Counted from the stretch's first letter, positions 8,104 through 17,357 are shown. The stretch: DNA of 64,000 bases from Sphingorhabdus wooponensis (GCF_003933235.1 NZ_RWJI01000001.1:874001-938000), one strand, 5' to 3'. The notes: generated by a model from the sequence alone, not told the origin. Made by a program: numbers and translations.

Positions 8104-9414
8104 TCATGCCCGCCATGGGCCGGTGATAGCAAGAGTCCGCGTCGGGCTGTAGATATTGAGAAACAAAGTCCGCCCGTCCGGTGCGTAGCAAGCGCCTGCC
8201 AGCTCCGTTTTCATCCTCAGTCGTCCCAGCGGGTAGGCGACACCATCGGTATCGACGCCGCGCAGATAGTTTACGGCGTCATCGGTATATTGGTCCTCGC
8301 ACACAATGAGATGCCCATTTGGTGCAACGGTGAGGTTGTCGCCATAATTAAACTGTTCAGGATCAGTGCTTTCGAAAAACAATTGCAACTGATCTTGCGT
8401 GCGGCCGGGCTTCAGCCGGAAAATCTGGCCCAATTTTGCAGCACCCCCATTTGTGCAGGCAAAATACAGCTCGCCGCTACCCATCCAGATGCCTTCGCCG
8501 CGCGCAAATAATGACCCACCGGCAGCGGCTCCACGAATACGCAAATCGTCGTTCGGTGCTTCGACATCGTCGACATCAATCCACCGGACGGGCAACCAAG
8601 AACCGCCTGTCACGGTGATGGCGGACCAGTTGCGGGTATCGCGCGCGTTTTCCAGCGCGAGCGCTTGCAGGCGGCCGCCAGCTGCAAGTTTGCCCGTACG
8701 CGTCGGGATAAAGCGATAGAAGAGACTGTCACTACGATCTTCCGTCAGATAAACAATCCCAGTGGCGGGATCGACCGCAGCAGCCTCGTGATTGAACCGG
8801 CCCATGGCTTTCAACGGAACGGGATCAACAGGTCCAGGTGAATCGGCTGGAACTTCGAACACATAGCCATGGTCTTTGTTGATACGGCCATCCGCCCTAC
8901 TGACATTTTCTTCGCACGACAGCCAGCTACCCCATGGCGTAACCCCGCCCGCACAATTCCGGATCGTGCCGGACAATGACCGATACTGCCGTTCGACCGC
9001 CAACGTATTGGCGTCCAAGATGATCGTCGTTGTGCCGCCAGGAAGCGGAACCATCGACCGCGCCACTGTATCATAGGCTAGTCCCGTTGCACCGCCGCTA
9101 TCGTTACCGGGGCTAAGTTCGTGGTTACGGACAAGCGCCCATTTGCCATTCCGCAAATCAAAACAGCCCATACCATCGGCCTTGTCGGGCACGGATCCGC
9201 CGTCGGTCATAGCGTCGCCAAGGCTGGAAATCACGCGGTAGGAAAACCCGGGGGGCAAGTCGAGCATGCCAGCGGGGTCAGATATGAGATCGCCGTAACC
9301 AACTACTTTATCGCTGGCTATGCCGGACAGCGGCGCACGCACGCATCCGCTTGCAGCCAGTGCAGCGAACGCCGCCCCTGTTGCACGGAGAAAATGGCGG
9401 CGATCAGCAGACAT
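8104..9414 (-). CDS. PhoX-family (DUF839) alkaline phosphatase, Tat-exported
   Basis: A 436-residue protein with a twin-arginine leader (RRHFLRATG) and a following ALAASGC that could be a lipobox, so it is exported folded and possibly lipid-anchored. The WLSCEEN motif matches the iron-ligand cysteine region of PhoX, and the beta-propeller-like repeats (FNHEAAAVDPATG, YLTED) fit DUF839. PhoX enzymes are calcium/iron phosphomonoesterases made under phosphate limitation. This one is shorter than classical PhoX (usually over 600 residues), so exact activity is uncertain. It is the last gene of the TonB receptor - phytase - PhoX operon, 18 bases after the phytase stop, and converges on agt. Confidence 0.82.
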   Translation of the reverse strand: MSADRRHFLRATGAAFAALAASGCVRAPLSGIASDKVVGYGDLISDPAGMLDLPPGFSYRVISSLGDAMTDGGSVPDKADGMGCFDLRNGKWALVRNHELSPGNDSGGATGLAYDTVARSMVPLPGGTTTIILDANTLAVERQYRSLSGTIRNCAGGVTPWGSWLSCEENVSRADGRINKDHGYVFEVPADSPGPVDPVPLKAMGRFNHEAAAVDPATGIVYLTEDRSDSLFYRFIPTRTGKLAAGGRLQALALENARDTRNWSAITVTGGSWLPVRWIDVDDVEAPNDDLRIRGAAAGGSLFARGEGIWMGSGELYFACTNGGAAKLGQIFRLKPGRTQDQLQLFFESTDPEQFNYGDNLTVAPNGHLIVCEDQYTDDAVNYLRGVDTDGVAYPLGRLRMKTELAGACYAPDGRTLFLNIYSPTRTLAITGPWRA

Positions 9415-9432
9415 GGCTTTTGCTCCAGTTTA

Positions 9433-10440
9433 TTATAGACCCAACGCGGATTTGATAGCAGCCCACGACACAAGTTTGAAGTTCTGCGCATGCGGTGCAT
9501 TATGCCCGTCTTGCGCAATGAATAGTCCGTCGGGGAAATTGGGTCCAAAATCTCCGGACTTCAGTTCAATTCCGTCGGTTTCCTCAACCGCCCCGTGCAC
9601 GCCAGCTCCAATGCGAAATCTACCTATCGGTGTCATGTCAGGTAACCGAAATACTGCAAACGCGTTATCGCCCTGGCTGGATGCCAGCAGGTATCCGCCT
9701 TTGTCACCTTCTGCGACCAAAGCGAGACCCTCAACATCGGCTACCAAGTAGCGATTGTCGACCGCGGACACCAATGTGCCCGACGATGCTCTGTCTGCGA
9801 ACCGCCAAATTCCAGCTGTTTCCTCACCGACATATAGCATCCCGTCCCGGGGATCGACGACACAACCTTCGGTCTGGGTTGGTAACTTCAATGTCCGCAA
9901 TGCCGTGGCCGTGGGTTGGCCTGCAGCAATGGTGATACGGCTTTCCTGAACGGTCCCGTCTTTCAATACCGAAAACGCAATGATGTCAGCATCCGCCCGT
10001 CGCAAGCAAAGTCCATAGCCTTCACCCGACGCCACAGCTACTTTGCCTAGCAAATCCAGTGTGGCGCTTTGCGTATTCAAACGGAATATCTGAAGCTTTG
10101 CACTAGCGATGTCATTACGGTCGCTGGCAACAACAATAACGCCGGCATCACCCATGTCTACTAAGTCGACGTTGTTGACCAAACCGGCGTTGTAAAAGCT
10201 GCGCACCTGGCCATCGAGGCCATACACATAAAGACCTGCTTTTTTGTCGGTAGCCACAATCAGGCTGGCCAATGGGTCGGTTGCATTACGCCAAATAGAC
10301 GGGTCGTCGGCAGCGTCGAGATTATCACTCCCAACTGGTACCGTTTCGGCAACCGCAGAGACCGCCACAGGAGGCAGCCCCCTTGGCGTTGTCGTGCAGC
10401 CGCACAGTAAAAGGCCAAGTACGGCTGCAGCAACGCGCAT
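9433..10440 (-). CDS. Beta-propeller phytase, lipoprotein
   Basis: A 335-residue lipoprotein: MRVAAAVLGLLLCGC gives a lipobox (LLCGC). The mature protein has the phytase propeller signatures DAADDPSIW, DVEGLAL and LFIAQDGHN, which bind the calcium ions that hold phytate. It would hydrolyse myo-inositol hexakisphosphate and similar inositol phosphates at the outer membrane. I chose the internal ATG because it creates the signal peptide and overlaps the TonB receptor stop as TAATG, the same arrangement as the other receptor/phosphodiesterase pair. The longer frame upstream is only read-through inside the receptor gene. Confidence 0.88.
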   Translation of the reverse strand: MRVAAAVLGLLLCGCTTTPRGLPPVAVSAVAETVPVGSDNLDAADDPSIWRNATDPLASLIVATDKKAGLYVYGLDGQVRSFYNAGLVNNVDLVDMGDAGVIVVASDRNDIASAKLQIFRLNTQSATLDLLGKVAVASGEGYGLCLRRADADIIAFSVLKDGTVQESRITIAAGQPTATALRTLKLPTQTEGCVVDPRDGMLYVGEETAGIWRFADRASSGTLVSAVDNRYLVADVEGLALVAEGDKGGYLLASSQGDNAFAVFRLPDMTPIGRFRIGAGVHGAVEETDGIELKSGDFGPNFPDGLFIAQDGHNAPHAQNFKLVSWAAIKSALGL

Positions 10441-13241
10441 TAGAAATTGACCCGGATACCGGCGGCATAACGACGCCCGAAACGCTCCCATTCAATGGTC
10501 TGGGTGGTGCTGCTTGCTGTGGGAATGCCGGTGGCGGTCAAAAGATTGCCAGGCTCCGAATAACGGCGGCCGGGGTTATCGAGCAAATTAGTGGCGTCAA
10601 AAAAGATTTCGAAGGCATCGGAGAAGGCATAGCGCGCTGAGAAATCCAACTCGTCATCTGCAGCCCAATAGGTATCGCCTGCGTCAGCCAAATCGTCTGC
10701 AATGCCATCCAGCCACGTGCTCCGCCTCTGATATTGTAGACGCATCGACAGATTATATTTCTCGTAATAGGCTCCCAGATTGTAAACCACGTCGGACGTG
10801 CCGGGCAAGCGTACGTCGCGTGCCGGTACCGTCCCAAGCGCCGGTTTCGCAACGCGGCTATCATTCACAGTCAAGTTTGCAGTGATACCAAAGCCGCCCA
10901 TCCAATCGGGCAAGCCAAGATCTTGCGTCCAAGGCTCCAACTGCAACTGCGCAGCAACTTCGGCACCAAATACCCGGCCAGATCCACCGTTGGTGATTCC
11001 GGAGAATGTGTATCCGGAGCGGTCAGTGCCATTGCTGTCCAGTGCGTTGGATCCAAAGGTGCGTGTCTGGCGATAGAGCACGTCTTTGACCTCTTTGTAA
11101 AAAACTCCTGCCATCAGATAACCTTGCGGCTCGACATACCATTCAAAATAGGCGTCGACGCCATAGGCACGCTCAGGCTTAACCGCCGGGTTACCACCCG
11201 ACACAGACTGATTGCTGTCATTGACGGTCACATTGGGCCGCAATTGATCGTAGTCGGCCCGCGCCGCACCACTGTTGAACGACACGCGCAGCTTTTTGCT
11301 GTCGTCGAGATTATAATTGAGGTGAAGGCTGGGGAAAGCCAGTGTCTGGCTTTCCGTGGCTTTGACCGGACCAGAGACACCCGCCACAGTAGCCACCGCG
11401 ATCCCACGGTTCTTAACATGCTCGACGCGGGCGCCACCGAGCAGCGACCCCCAGTCATATTTCACACTGGCCATAAGGAAGCCGGCGTAAACCTGCTCGC
11501 GAACATCGTAAATGTTACCAGTATTGGGAGCGAAAGTGAAATTCTCCCGCGCAATCTTTGAAACGGCGCGCATTTTGTCCGTATCGAAATAGCCAAAGTC
11601 GTAGCCTAATGGAATTGCACCCTCAAACGGCGTCGCAACCGAAAACTGGTTATAATCCGGCGATATGCCTACCGTGGCGAACTGCGCCGCTGTGTTCAGC
11701 AATATCTGACTTTCGTCGACTGTCTTCGTGCGCTGATCAAACTGAAAACCGGCCTTGAAAGTGGCATCACCACCCAAAAACATCGTTTCTCGGGCAAGCA
11801 CCGCTTTTGCAGTATAGGCTTGCGTGGTGTCTACGGCATCCAACACCGTTAGCTGGCTCAACGACTTGGCAAATGAGTCAATGTTCGTAACACGCGCGCC
11901 TGCCTGATATCTTGTAGGTGTGCTTAACTGAACGGTCTGGAATAGCTGCAAGTCACCCCGGTTCGGGTTTGTAAAGTCGTATGCGACCGTCGGACGCAGG
12001 CTGCGTGTGCTTGGGCTGTCCCAGCTTGCCTCGCCTACGACTGAACGATCATCTTTGGACTCCGTGTAGTTGCCGATCCACGAAAACTGCCAGCCATCGG
12101 CAAAAGCGTGCCCGCCCGAAATGCTGTTGGTGAAGATGGATTGGCGAAACGCCCGCAGCGTCGACCTTTGGCGAATATCTATACCATAAACGACGCCCTT
12201 GGATGGCGTGTTGCCGATGCATATATCCGAATACCCGGTGGTTGTCGGCGAGTTGTTTACGGCTGTGGGGCAGTCGGTCGTATTTGCCACCAAATCAGAC
12301 TGCCTATCATCCAGATCGAAACGATAATTGTCGCGCGCTTCGTCGTCGGTGAAAATCGTATAGATAGACCGCAGCGAAACAGTGTTGTCGCTATCTGGCT
12401 TCCAATCGAAGCGGCCGGACAGAGACCAGTTCTTTCGCGTCAATCGATAGAGCTTGTTTTCGGTTTCATGAGCCCAGAAACGCGTCAGGTTTCCGGGGCG
12501 CTGATCCTGCGACACACGCTCATAATCTGTCTCGAAATTGTCAGTGATCATTCCGCGCTGGTAATAACTGCCTGAAACGATGACGCCAATTTCGCCGTCG
12601 CCCGCGTTGAAACGATCCGATAGCACAGCCGATCCTTCATATTGCTTGCGGTCACCCAGTTCCGCCAAACCAAAGCCAGCCTTACCCGCGAAGTGAAGGC
12701 CGTTGTAGTCGAACGCCGAACGCGTGATGATGTTCACATTCCCCGACACCGTTTCACCCGGCATTTCCGGCGTCACCGCCTTCGACACGATGATTTGCGA
12801 TGCAATAGCCGAGGGGATAGAGTCAAAGCGTGCATCACGCCCCTCGGGGCTAACAATGTTGATGCCGTCAAACGATAAGGTCGTCCAGTAATTTGGCGCT
12901 CCGCGCAAGCTGATGTAGCGAGCTTGCCCTTGGTCACGTTCAACGGCGATACCGGGCAGACGCCCTGTGGCCTGCGCCACGTTCTGGTCGGGCAAGCGAC
13001 CGACCGAGTCCGACGCTACAACTGTAACAATGGAATCAGAATTCTTTTGAACCTCCAGAGCGGTAGCTTCTGACTCCGCTATCGGGCGTGTACCCGTGAC
13101 CACGATCGCTTCCGAATCGTTTGCTTCATCAATCGGTGCCGATTGCGCGAAAGCTAATGATGGGATGAAAGCAAGACCCGCTGCGCCTCCGAGCGTTGCT
13201 GCTTTGAATACCACACGCGACAATTTTAACCGTGATGCCAT
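10440..13241 (-). CDS. TonB-dependent outer-membrane receptor (phytase operon)
   Basis: A 933-residue receptor with signal peptide (ends LAFAQ), TonB box region EAIVVTGTRP, plug domain with DQNVAQATGRLPGI, YISLRGAPN and GNVNIITR, and a barrel closing with GIRVNF. The plug resembles the family typified by Caulobacter-type receptors for large or complex ligands. The ribosome site AGAGGG is well spaced. It is first in an operon with beta-propeller phytase and PhoX. The likely cargo is an inositol phosphate or another organic phosphate, an inference from the neighbours. I saw no good Pho box in the 150 bases upstream. Confidence 0.9.
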   Translation of the reverse strand: MASRLKLSRVVFKAATLGGAAGLAFIPSLAFAQSAPIDEANDSEAIVVTGTRPIAESEATALEVQKNSDSIVTVVASDSVGRLPDQNVAQATGRLPGIAVERDQGQARYISLRGAPNYWTTLSFDGINIVSPEGRDARFDSIPSAIASQIIVSKAVTPEMPGETVSGNVNIITRSAFDYNGLHFAGKAGFGLAELGDRKQYEGSAVLSDRFNAGDGEIGVIVSGSYYQRGMITDNFETDYERVSQDQRPGNLTRFWAHETENKLYRLTRKNWSLSGRFDWKPDSDNTVSLRSIYTIFTDDEARDNYRFDLDDRQSDLVANTTDCPTAVNNSPTTTGYSDICIGNTPSKGVVYGIDIRQRSTLRAFRQSIFTNSISGGHAFADGWQFSWIGNYTESKDDRSVVGEASWDSPSTRSLRPTVAYDFTNPNRGDLQLFQTVQLSTPTRYQAGARVTNIDSFAKSLSQLTVLDAVDTTQAYTAKAVLARETMFLGGDATFKAGFQFDQRTKTVDESQILLNTAAQFATVGISPDYNQFSVATPFEGAIPLGYDFGYFDTDKMRAVSKIARENFTFAPNTGNIYDVREQVYAGFLMASVKYDWGSLLGGARVEHVKNRGIAVATVAGVSGPVKATESQTLAFPSLHLNYNLDDSKKLRVSFNSGAARADYDQLRPNVTVNDSNQSVSGGNPAVKPERAYGVDAYFEWYVEPQGYLMAGVFYKEVKDVLYRQTRTFGSNALDSNGTDRSGYTFSGITNGGSGRVFGAEVAAQLQLEPWTQDLGLPDWMGGFGITANLTVNDSRVAKPALGTVPARDVRLPGTSDVVYNLGAYYEKYNLSMRLQYQRRSTWLDGIADDLADAGDTYWAADDELDFSARYAFSDAFEIFFDATNLLDNPGRRYSEPGNLLTATGIPTASSTTQTIEWERFGRRYAAGIRVNF

Positions 13242-13642
13242 GCAATTTACCCTCTGGAATGTTTTTAACTCTGGGTTGCGTTAGCGGTCGATTGTGATGG
13301 CGCAGCGAAGCATTCATTACAGAACAGCGACTCATTTATTACGTTTCATCAGGAACGGCTCTGAAATTGCGGGCGAAGTTGCTGCTCTGCAACATTCGGC
13401 TTACGATGAAAGGGATATGCCTGATGCTATGTCCGCTTATGTAAGTGCTAATTAGCGCCCAGAATGTCGTCAATTGGGCGCAAAGCAGACTGTCTGTTTG
13501 TGTGCGTAGATAGATGAATAGCTGCCCCGTTGGCCCGTTGGCAGCTTTAGCCAACGACGGGGGCTGATGGCCTGCACTTCATAGTCCCAAGCGGGCCTAG
13601 CTTGTTGGAGCAACCAACACGTGAGCTTGGCAGGAAACCTTC
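13242..13642. other. Intergenic boundary between phosphorus locus and mobile element
   Basis: Holds the promoter region of the minus-strand TonB receptor. Around 13525-13565 is an inverted repeat: a perfect 7-base arm pair CGTTGGC / GCCAACG with 7-base loop, flanked by an imperfect CCCCG / CGGGG extension. Neither strand shows a T tract after it. No coding frame here looks real. Confidence 0.5.
13536..13556. repeat. Perfect hairpin CGTTGGC-loop-GCCAACG
   Basis: Seven-base arms with loop AGCTTTA, extended outward by CCCCG and CGGGG with a bulge. It lies between the receptor promoter and the element genes. It could be a transcription stop or an old junction; nothing decides between them. Confidence 0.5.
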
Positions 13643-13732
13643 AAAATACCACCTGCGCCAGCTTGTCGATCTGCTCATCAACAAACACCTGCTGCTTGAT
13701 CAGCCGATGTACTAACCGTTCCCGCGTCGGCG
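13643..13732 (-). repeat. Out-of-frame tandem copy of the 3' end of the MGGFGSGR gene
   Basis: This 90-base segment repeats, about 112 bases away, the segment at 13756-13843 that encodes the C-terminal helix (RLLDRLIERQVFVEEQIDRL). Translated in its own frame it gives RLVHRLIKQQVFVDEQIDKL and then a stop. The upstream gene enters it in the wrong frame and stops within it. It therefore looks like the second unit of a once longer protein, cut off by a frameshift. Confidence 0.7.
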
Positions 13733-14329
13733 AGTACCCGCTGCGGCATCGCATCGAAACACCATCTCCATCAGCCTGTCGATCTGCTCCTCTACAAACA
13801 CCTGACGTTCGATCAGCCGATCCAGTAACCGTTCCCGCATCGGCTTGCGGGTATACTTAGACAGCGCCTTGCGGCGCGCCTGAGCCTTCTCGATGGCGCG
13901 GTGGCCTCTGTGTATCGGGCACTCGCGCTGAGAGCCATAGGCCACGTTCCAGCCCTTCACAGACGCGAAGTGGGCCTGACCCGGCGGCAGCACAAGCGCG
14001 GTGCACCTGCGGCCTGTACGCGGGCACAATGCGTACCAACGCTCCCCACCGTAGGGCAGGGGCTGCTCCTCCAGCCACACAACGCAATCGATGACCTTGC
14101 CGAACGCGCGTCCCGTGATCCTCAGACATGGCGAAGGTTCAAGGCAGTGAACGTCGGTTACCAGCGTTAAATCGGCGATGGCCTCGCCGTATTGGCTCCA
14201 CACTTGCTCATGTCGGGTCATACAGTGCCGCTGCAACATGCCGTGCTGCTTTAGGTTCGACAGGTTGATGCGCAGGCAGTCATCGGTGGTCCAACGGTTG
14301 CTGCGTCGTCCAGATCCAAAGCCGCCCAT
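13712..14329 (-). CDS. MGGFGSGR-type hypothetical protein of mobile elements, C-terminus probably frameshifted
   Basis: A 205-residue basic protein beginning MGGFGSGRRSNRW, a leader I have seen on uncharacterised proteins of alphaproteobacterial genomic islands. It has cysteines at CPRTGRRC and CPIH that could bind zinc, and a C-terminal charged helix. A GGAGG ribosome site precedes the ATG. The last residues (AAAGTRRRGNG) look like nonsense. The DNA just beyond carries a second copy of the charged helix in another frame, so a frameshift has probably shortened the protein. Function is unknown. Confidence 0.65.
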   Translation of the reverse strand: MGGFGSGRRSNRWTTDDCLRINLSNLKQHGMLQRHCMTRHEQVWSQYGEAIADLTLVTDVHCLEPSPCLRITGRAFGKVIDCVVWLEEQPLPYGGERWYALCPRTGRRCTALVLPPGQAHFASVKGWNVAYGSQRECPIHRGHRAIEKAQARRKALSKYTRKPMRERLLDRLIERQVFVEEQIDRLMEMVFRCDAAAGTRRRGNG

Positions 14330-14516
14330 GTTCGCCTCCGCAGATTAATCGAAATACTCTGCGTAAATGATATATTTGATCGATTTTATCAATATTTACT
14401 GTTCGAGGTTTGTTTGACGACGGCTGGTAATTCGCACGGATACGCGATGCGGCAGAGTATCCCCTGATGTCGGTTCAACTCTGCCATCGGCGCTACAAGT
14501 TCACCAGCTTGCTTCT

Positions 14517-14559
14517 GCTTCAATTGCTTCACCTATAAAGGGTGGTGAAGCATTGAAGC
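14517..14559. repeat. Long inverted repeat with GCTTCAA/TTGAAGC units
   Basis: Arms of 17 and 16 bases (GCTTCAATTGCTTCACC against GGTGAAGCATTGAAGC, one base bulged) surround a 10-base loop. ATTGAAGC recurs once more directly after it, and TTGAAGC recurs in the end of the neighbouring primase gene. It lies 28 bases beyond the primase stop, so it may end that transcript. The repeated unit could also be a protein-binding or replication site. Confidence 0.6.
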
Positions 14560-14586
14560 ATTGAAGCAGCATTTGCTCGAAATACT

Positions 14587-16725
14587 TCAAATGTCTTCAA
14601 AGTCTGATTTGAAACAGTTTGAAGCTGAAGCATCGAGTAGGGAAACCGTATGTTCACTGGTGTAGTGCGGTTCGAAACCCTTTACGTACAACCTGTCGTT
14701 ACGCGTTATCAGATAGCCCTGATTGCAAAGCGTTGTCACCGCCCGAGTAACATTGCCGCGCCGCTGATCCCGGGGTTTCTTTTCCCCCTCAGCTTGCACG
14801 GGATCGAATGGTATCGTACCGACAGACGCGTCGATAACATCCTGCATCAGTGCCCCCTCGGGTGTGCCGGCGCCGCAATGTCGCGCGCGTTCCATGATTG
14901 TGGCCTGAATTTTACCCTTCGGCCCGCTTGATTTTACCGGCTTTGGCGGCGCTTCGACGTACTCAACGACACAACTCGTCTCAATGTCCCCATCATTGTC
15001 GATACCAACCTGAACTTGGTTAAGCCGGAAGCCCCACTGCTGGCTGTCATCCCCGTCCTTCATCTTCGTGATACTGATAAGATGACCGGTGTCATTGCGG
15101 CTGATTTCAATCTCAGCGTCAGCCGCAGCCCGTATGCCGGACCAGCCGCGCGCGCCGCGCGTGGCATCCTTGCCTGCGTGATGGACGACCAACGCCGTAG
15201 CGCCCGTGGCTTCGGTTATCAGCCTAATGTTCCGAATGGCTTTCCCCATGTCATCACTGGAGTTTTCATTTGCGCCGGGCGTCACCTGTGCAAGCGTGTC
15301 GATCACGAAGATATCAGCTTGAACAAAAGCGAGGGCAGTGCACAATTCCTTCACGTCAACTTCTTCAATGACGTTGGGTGGTACACGGATAATGCCAATA
15401 TCTAGATCTGCTTCGTTCAGCCCGTAGTGCTTACAATATGCCCTTATGCGTTTCCCAACCCCCCCGGAACCCTCGGCGGCAATCAGCACGACCTTTGCCT
15501 TTTTTACACGGCATCCCTGCCACTGCTTGCCGCGAGCGACTGCGCCAATCATATCGAGTGCGACAAAGCTTTTCCCGCTACCCGATTGACCATATAGAAC
15601 GATCAGATCTGCCTTCGGCAATACGCCTTTGATGTACCATTCAGTACTCTGGTGCAGCGCGGGATCGCTAGCACCATGAACGGGAAACTTACCGGAATAG
15701 CCGTCGGGCGTACGAACGCCGTCCACGTGCGATAAATTGCTAGTTGCCTCTTGAGCTTGCTGTCGCAGATCGGAACTGTCGACGCCAGTATCGCGGTAGC
15801 CAGCCTCCTTTGCCATTTTCATCACCGTCGCCATGGTGATGTTAGAATGCCCGGAGCCTTTACGCCGATCGAAGCTCTCCCACTGTGTCCGCAGCGCTTC
15901 CTCGCTTGGGTACTTCTCCCCGTTCTGCGACCAATCGTTCCACAAATAGAAGCCGGTGTCGTCGCCGTCGGTCTCGTGGTGCGCCGCCATGCCGACCCTG
16001 ATCCAGTCCGCACGCGGCATGTCAGGGTCGAGGACGGACAGCAACCCCTCCATCTGGGAGAGGGTCTGGCCAGTCTTCGGTTCACGTCCAATCATGAAGT
16101 CGTCGGGGTCAAAACTCCGCTGCGTGGTGGCCTGGAACCGCGCCGCGCAGAGCGGCGCGATCAATGCGTCCAGATCCGCAATGGTGTCCTCAAGGCCAAG
16201 GATGTCCGTGTACGGCATGGCGTTACCGGTGAAGGTCACGAAGCCGTTGCTGGAGAAGACTTCGAAGCCGTAGGGGTTGCCTTCGCTCGGCGACTTGCGG
16301 TTGCCGTAAGAGCCACGCACAAAGGCACGGATGCCCTTGCCGCTGGGTGAGTACTCGGCGTAGGTCTGGCTGGCGATCTGCTCGATCTCTGGCGGCAGAC
16401 GGCCATCCTCGTCAACGCAGTTATCGAAATCCAGTGCGGTGATACCAAGTTCAGGCATGAGTGCCAGTCCAACGCCAGTGAAGCCACGCCGCACAGCCGC
16501 GTCACGCGCAGCGGCGAACGTGGTCATGCGACCGCGATCGTCAATGCCGCCCTGCTTTCCGTGACGCTTACCGCCGTTGGCGTAATATGGCACCTTCAGC
16601 GGCTTGCCGTTGGAGCTATCGGGGTCTCGCTCTTTCCGCCAGATCAGCCAAACCGGCTGCTCCCGCAGTTCGGCTGGGGGCGGTAGGATTGATCGGTCTG
16701 TTGCGTTAATTGTGATGTTGTCCAT
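14587..16725 (-). CDS. Mobile-element DNA primase/helicase (primase-like N-terminus, RecA-like ATPase)
   Basis: A 712-residue replication protein. The N-terminal 200 residues resemble phage and island primases (LDFDNC, YSPSGKGIRAFVRG). A PriCT-like segment follows (ADWIRVGMAAHHE...WNDWSQ). Then comes an AAA_25/RepA-type ATPase with P-loop GQSGSGKSF (about 379-387), Walker B FVIDTLAQVTPGAN and VVHHAGKD. The C-terminal part looks like a winged helix. I chose the second ATG because GGAG lies 9 bases before it; the first ATG overlaps the upstream gene. Such proteins unwind and prime replication of excised elements or satellites. It follows the Cro-like regulator closely. Confidence 0.82.
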   Translation of the reverse strand: MDNITINATDRSILPPPAELREQPVWLIWRKERDPDSSNGKPLKVPYYANGGKRHGKQGGIDDRGRMTTFAAARDAAVRRGFTGVGLALMPELGITALDFDNCVDEDGRLPPEIEQIASQTYAEYSPSGKGIRAFVRGSYGNRKSPSEGNPYGFEVFSSNGFVTFTGNAMPYTDILGLEDTIADLDALIAPLCAARFQATTQRSFDPDDFMIGREPKTGQTLSQMEGLLSVLDPDMPRADWIRVGMAAHHETDGDDTGFYLWNDWSQNGEKYPSEEALRTQWESFDRRKGSGHSNITMATVMKMAKEAGYRDTGVDSSDLRQQAQEATSNLSHVDGVRTPDGYSGKFPVHGASDPALHQSTEWYIKGVLPKADLIVLYGQSGSGKSFVALDMIGAVARGKQWQGCRVKKAKVVLIAAEGSGGVGKRIRAYCKHYGLNEADLDIGIIRVPPNVIEEVDVKELCTALAFVQADIFVIDTLAQVTPGANENSSDDMGKAIRNIRLITEATGATALVVHHAGKDATRGARGWSGIRAAADAEIEISRNDTGHLISITKMKDGDDSQQWGFRLNQVQVGIDNDGDIETSCVVEYVEAPPKPVKSSGPKGKIQATIMERARHCGAGTPEGALMQDVIDASVGTIPFDPVQAEGEKKPRDQRRGNVTRAVTTLCNQGYLITRNDRLYVKGFEPHYTSEHTVSLLDASASNCFKSDFEDI

Positions 16726-16730
16726 TACGC

Positions 16731-17015
16731 TTAACTCCACTGTCTGGGTGCCAAAATAGCAACAAGCTCTGGCTTAAGCAGGGCTTCGCGCGGCACACCG
16801 AAGAGGCTCTCAATCTGGATCGCGCGCTGGATAGGCACCCAGCCGCGGTGAGACCATGTGTATATTGCTTGGTGGGTTACGCCCAACTTATGGGCGAGCG
16901 AATTAGCGCCCCCAGCAAGTTCGATGACTTTCTTTATACCCGTTGGTTTTGGCGCACGTGCCAACAAAGCGGCCCGTATCGCATTTTTGAGTTCGTCTCT
17001 GTTTGATAAGGTCAT
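16731..17015 (-). CDS. Cro/YdaS-like helix-turn-helix regulator
   Basis: A 94-residue protein with a helix-turn-helix of the YdaS/Cro type, about residues 35-75 (GANSLAHKLGVTHQAIYTWS followed by a helix reading PIQRAIQIESLFGV). GGAG lies before the ATG. It is located just ahead of the primase/helicase gene, whose start lies 5 bases beyond its stop, and probably controls it. Such small regulators are common in cryptic prophages. Its operator cannot be named. Confidence 0.78.
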   Translation of the reverse strand: MTLSNRDELKNAIRAALLARAPKPTGIKKVIELAGGANSLAHKLGVTHQAIYTWSHRGWVPIQRAIQIESLFGVPREALLKPELVAILAPRQWS

Positions 17016-17096
17016 ATCTCTTACTCCGAGTGGGGCGGGGCGTATTGCTACGCCGCCCGCTTCTGTTTAGATTTAAAAGGGGTTCAGGCCGCAGGC

Positions 17097-17357
17097 CTAG
17101 GGTGTTTGCGGTGGACACTTGCTTCCGAGCGCAGCCGCAAAGACTGGCGCAAGAATAGCGTCGTATTCCTCACCAAAGCCCTCAATCTCTGCATCGGTCG
17201 GCTGGAAAGGCTGCCAGTCAAAACTCATGTACATGCCCCTCCTGCCAAGATCGTGCAGTTTGACTTCTACGCTGAAGCCGCTGCCAACTGTCCCCGAACT
17301 ACGCATGATTACGCGCCCCTTCTTCGCCGCTTGGCGAACGCTTTTAGGGCGGGTCAT
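17097..17357 (-). CDS. Hypothetical protein of the integrative element
   Basis: An 86-residue protein (MTRPKSVRQAAKKGRVIMRS start) with no domain I recognise. It is rich in charged and aromatic residues and has no signal peptide or membrane segment. It stands in line with the other minus-strand element genes, between the AlpA-like and Cro-like regulators. The ribosome site is weak, so the start is uncertain and a later methionine is possible. Confidence 0.5.
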   Translation of the reverse strand: MTRPKSVRQAAKKGRVIMRSSGTVGSGFSVEVKLHDLGRRGMYMSFDWQPFQPTDAEIEGFGEEYDAILAPVFAAALGSKCPPQTP

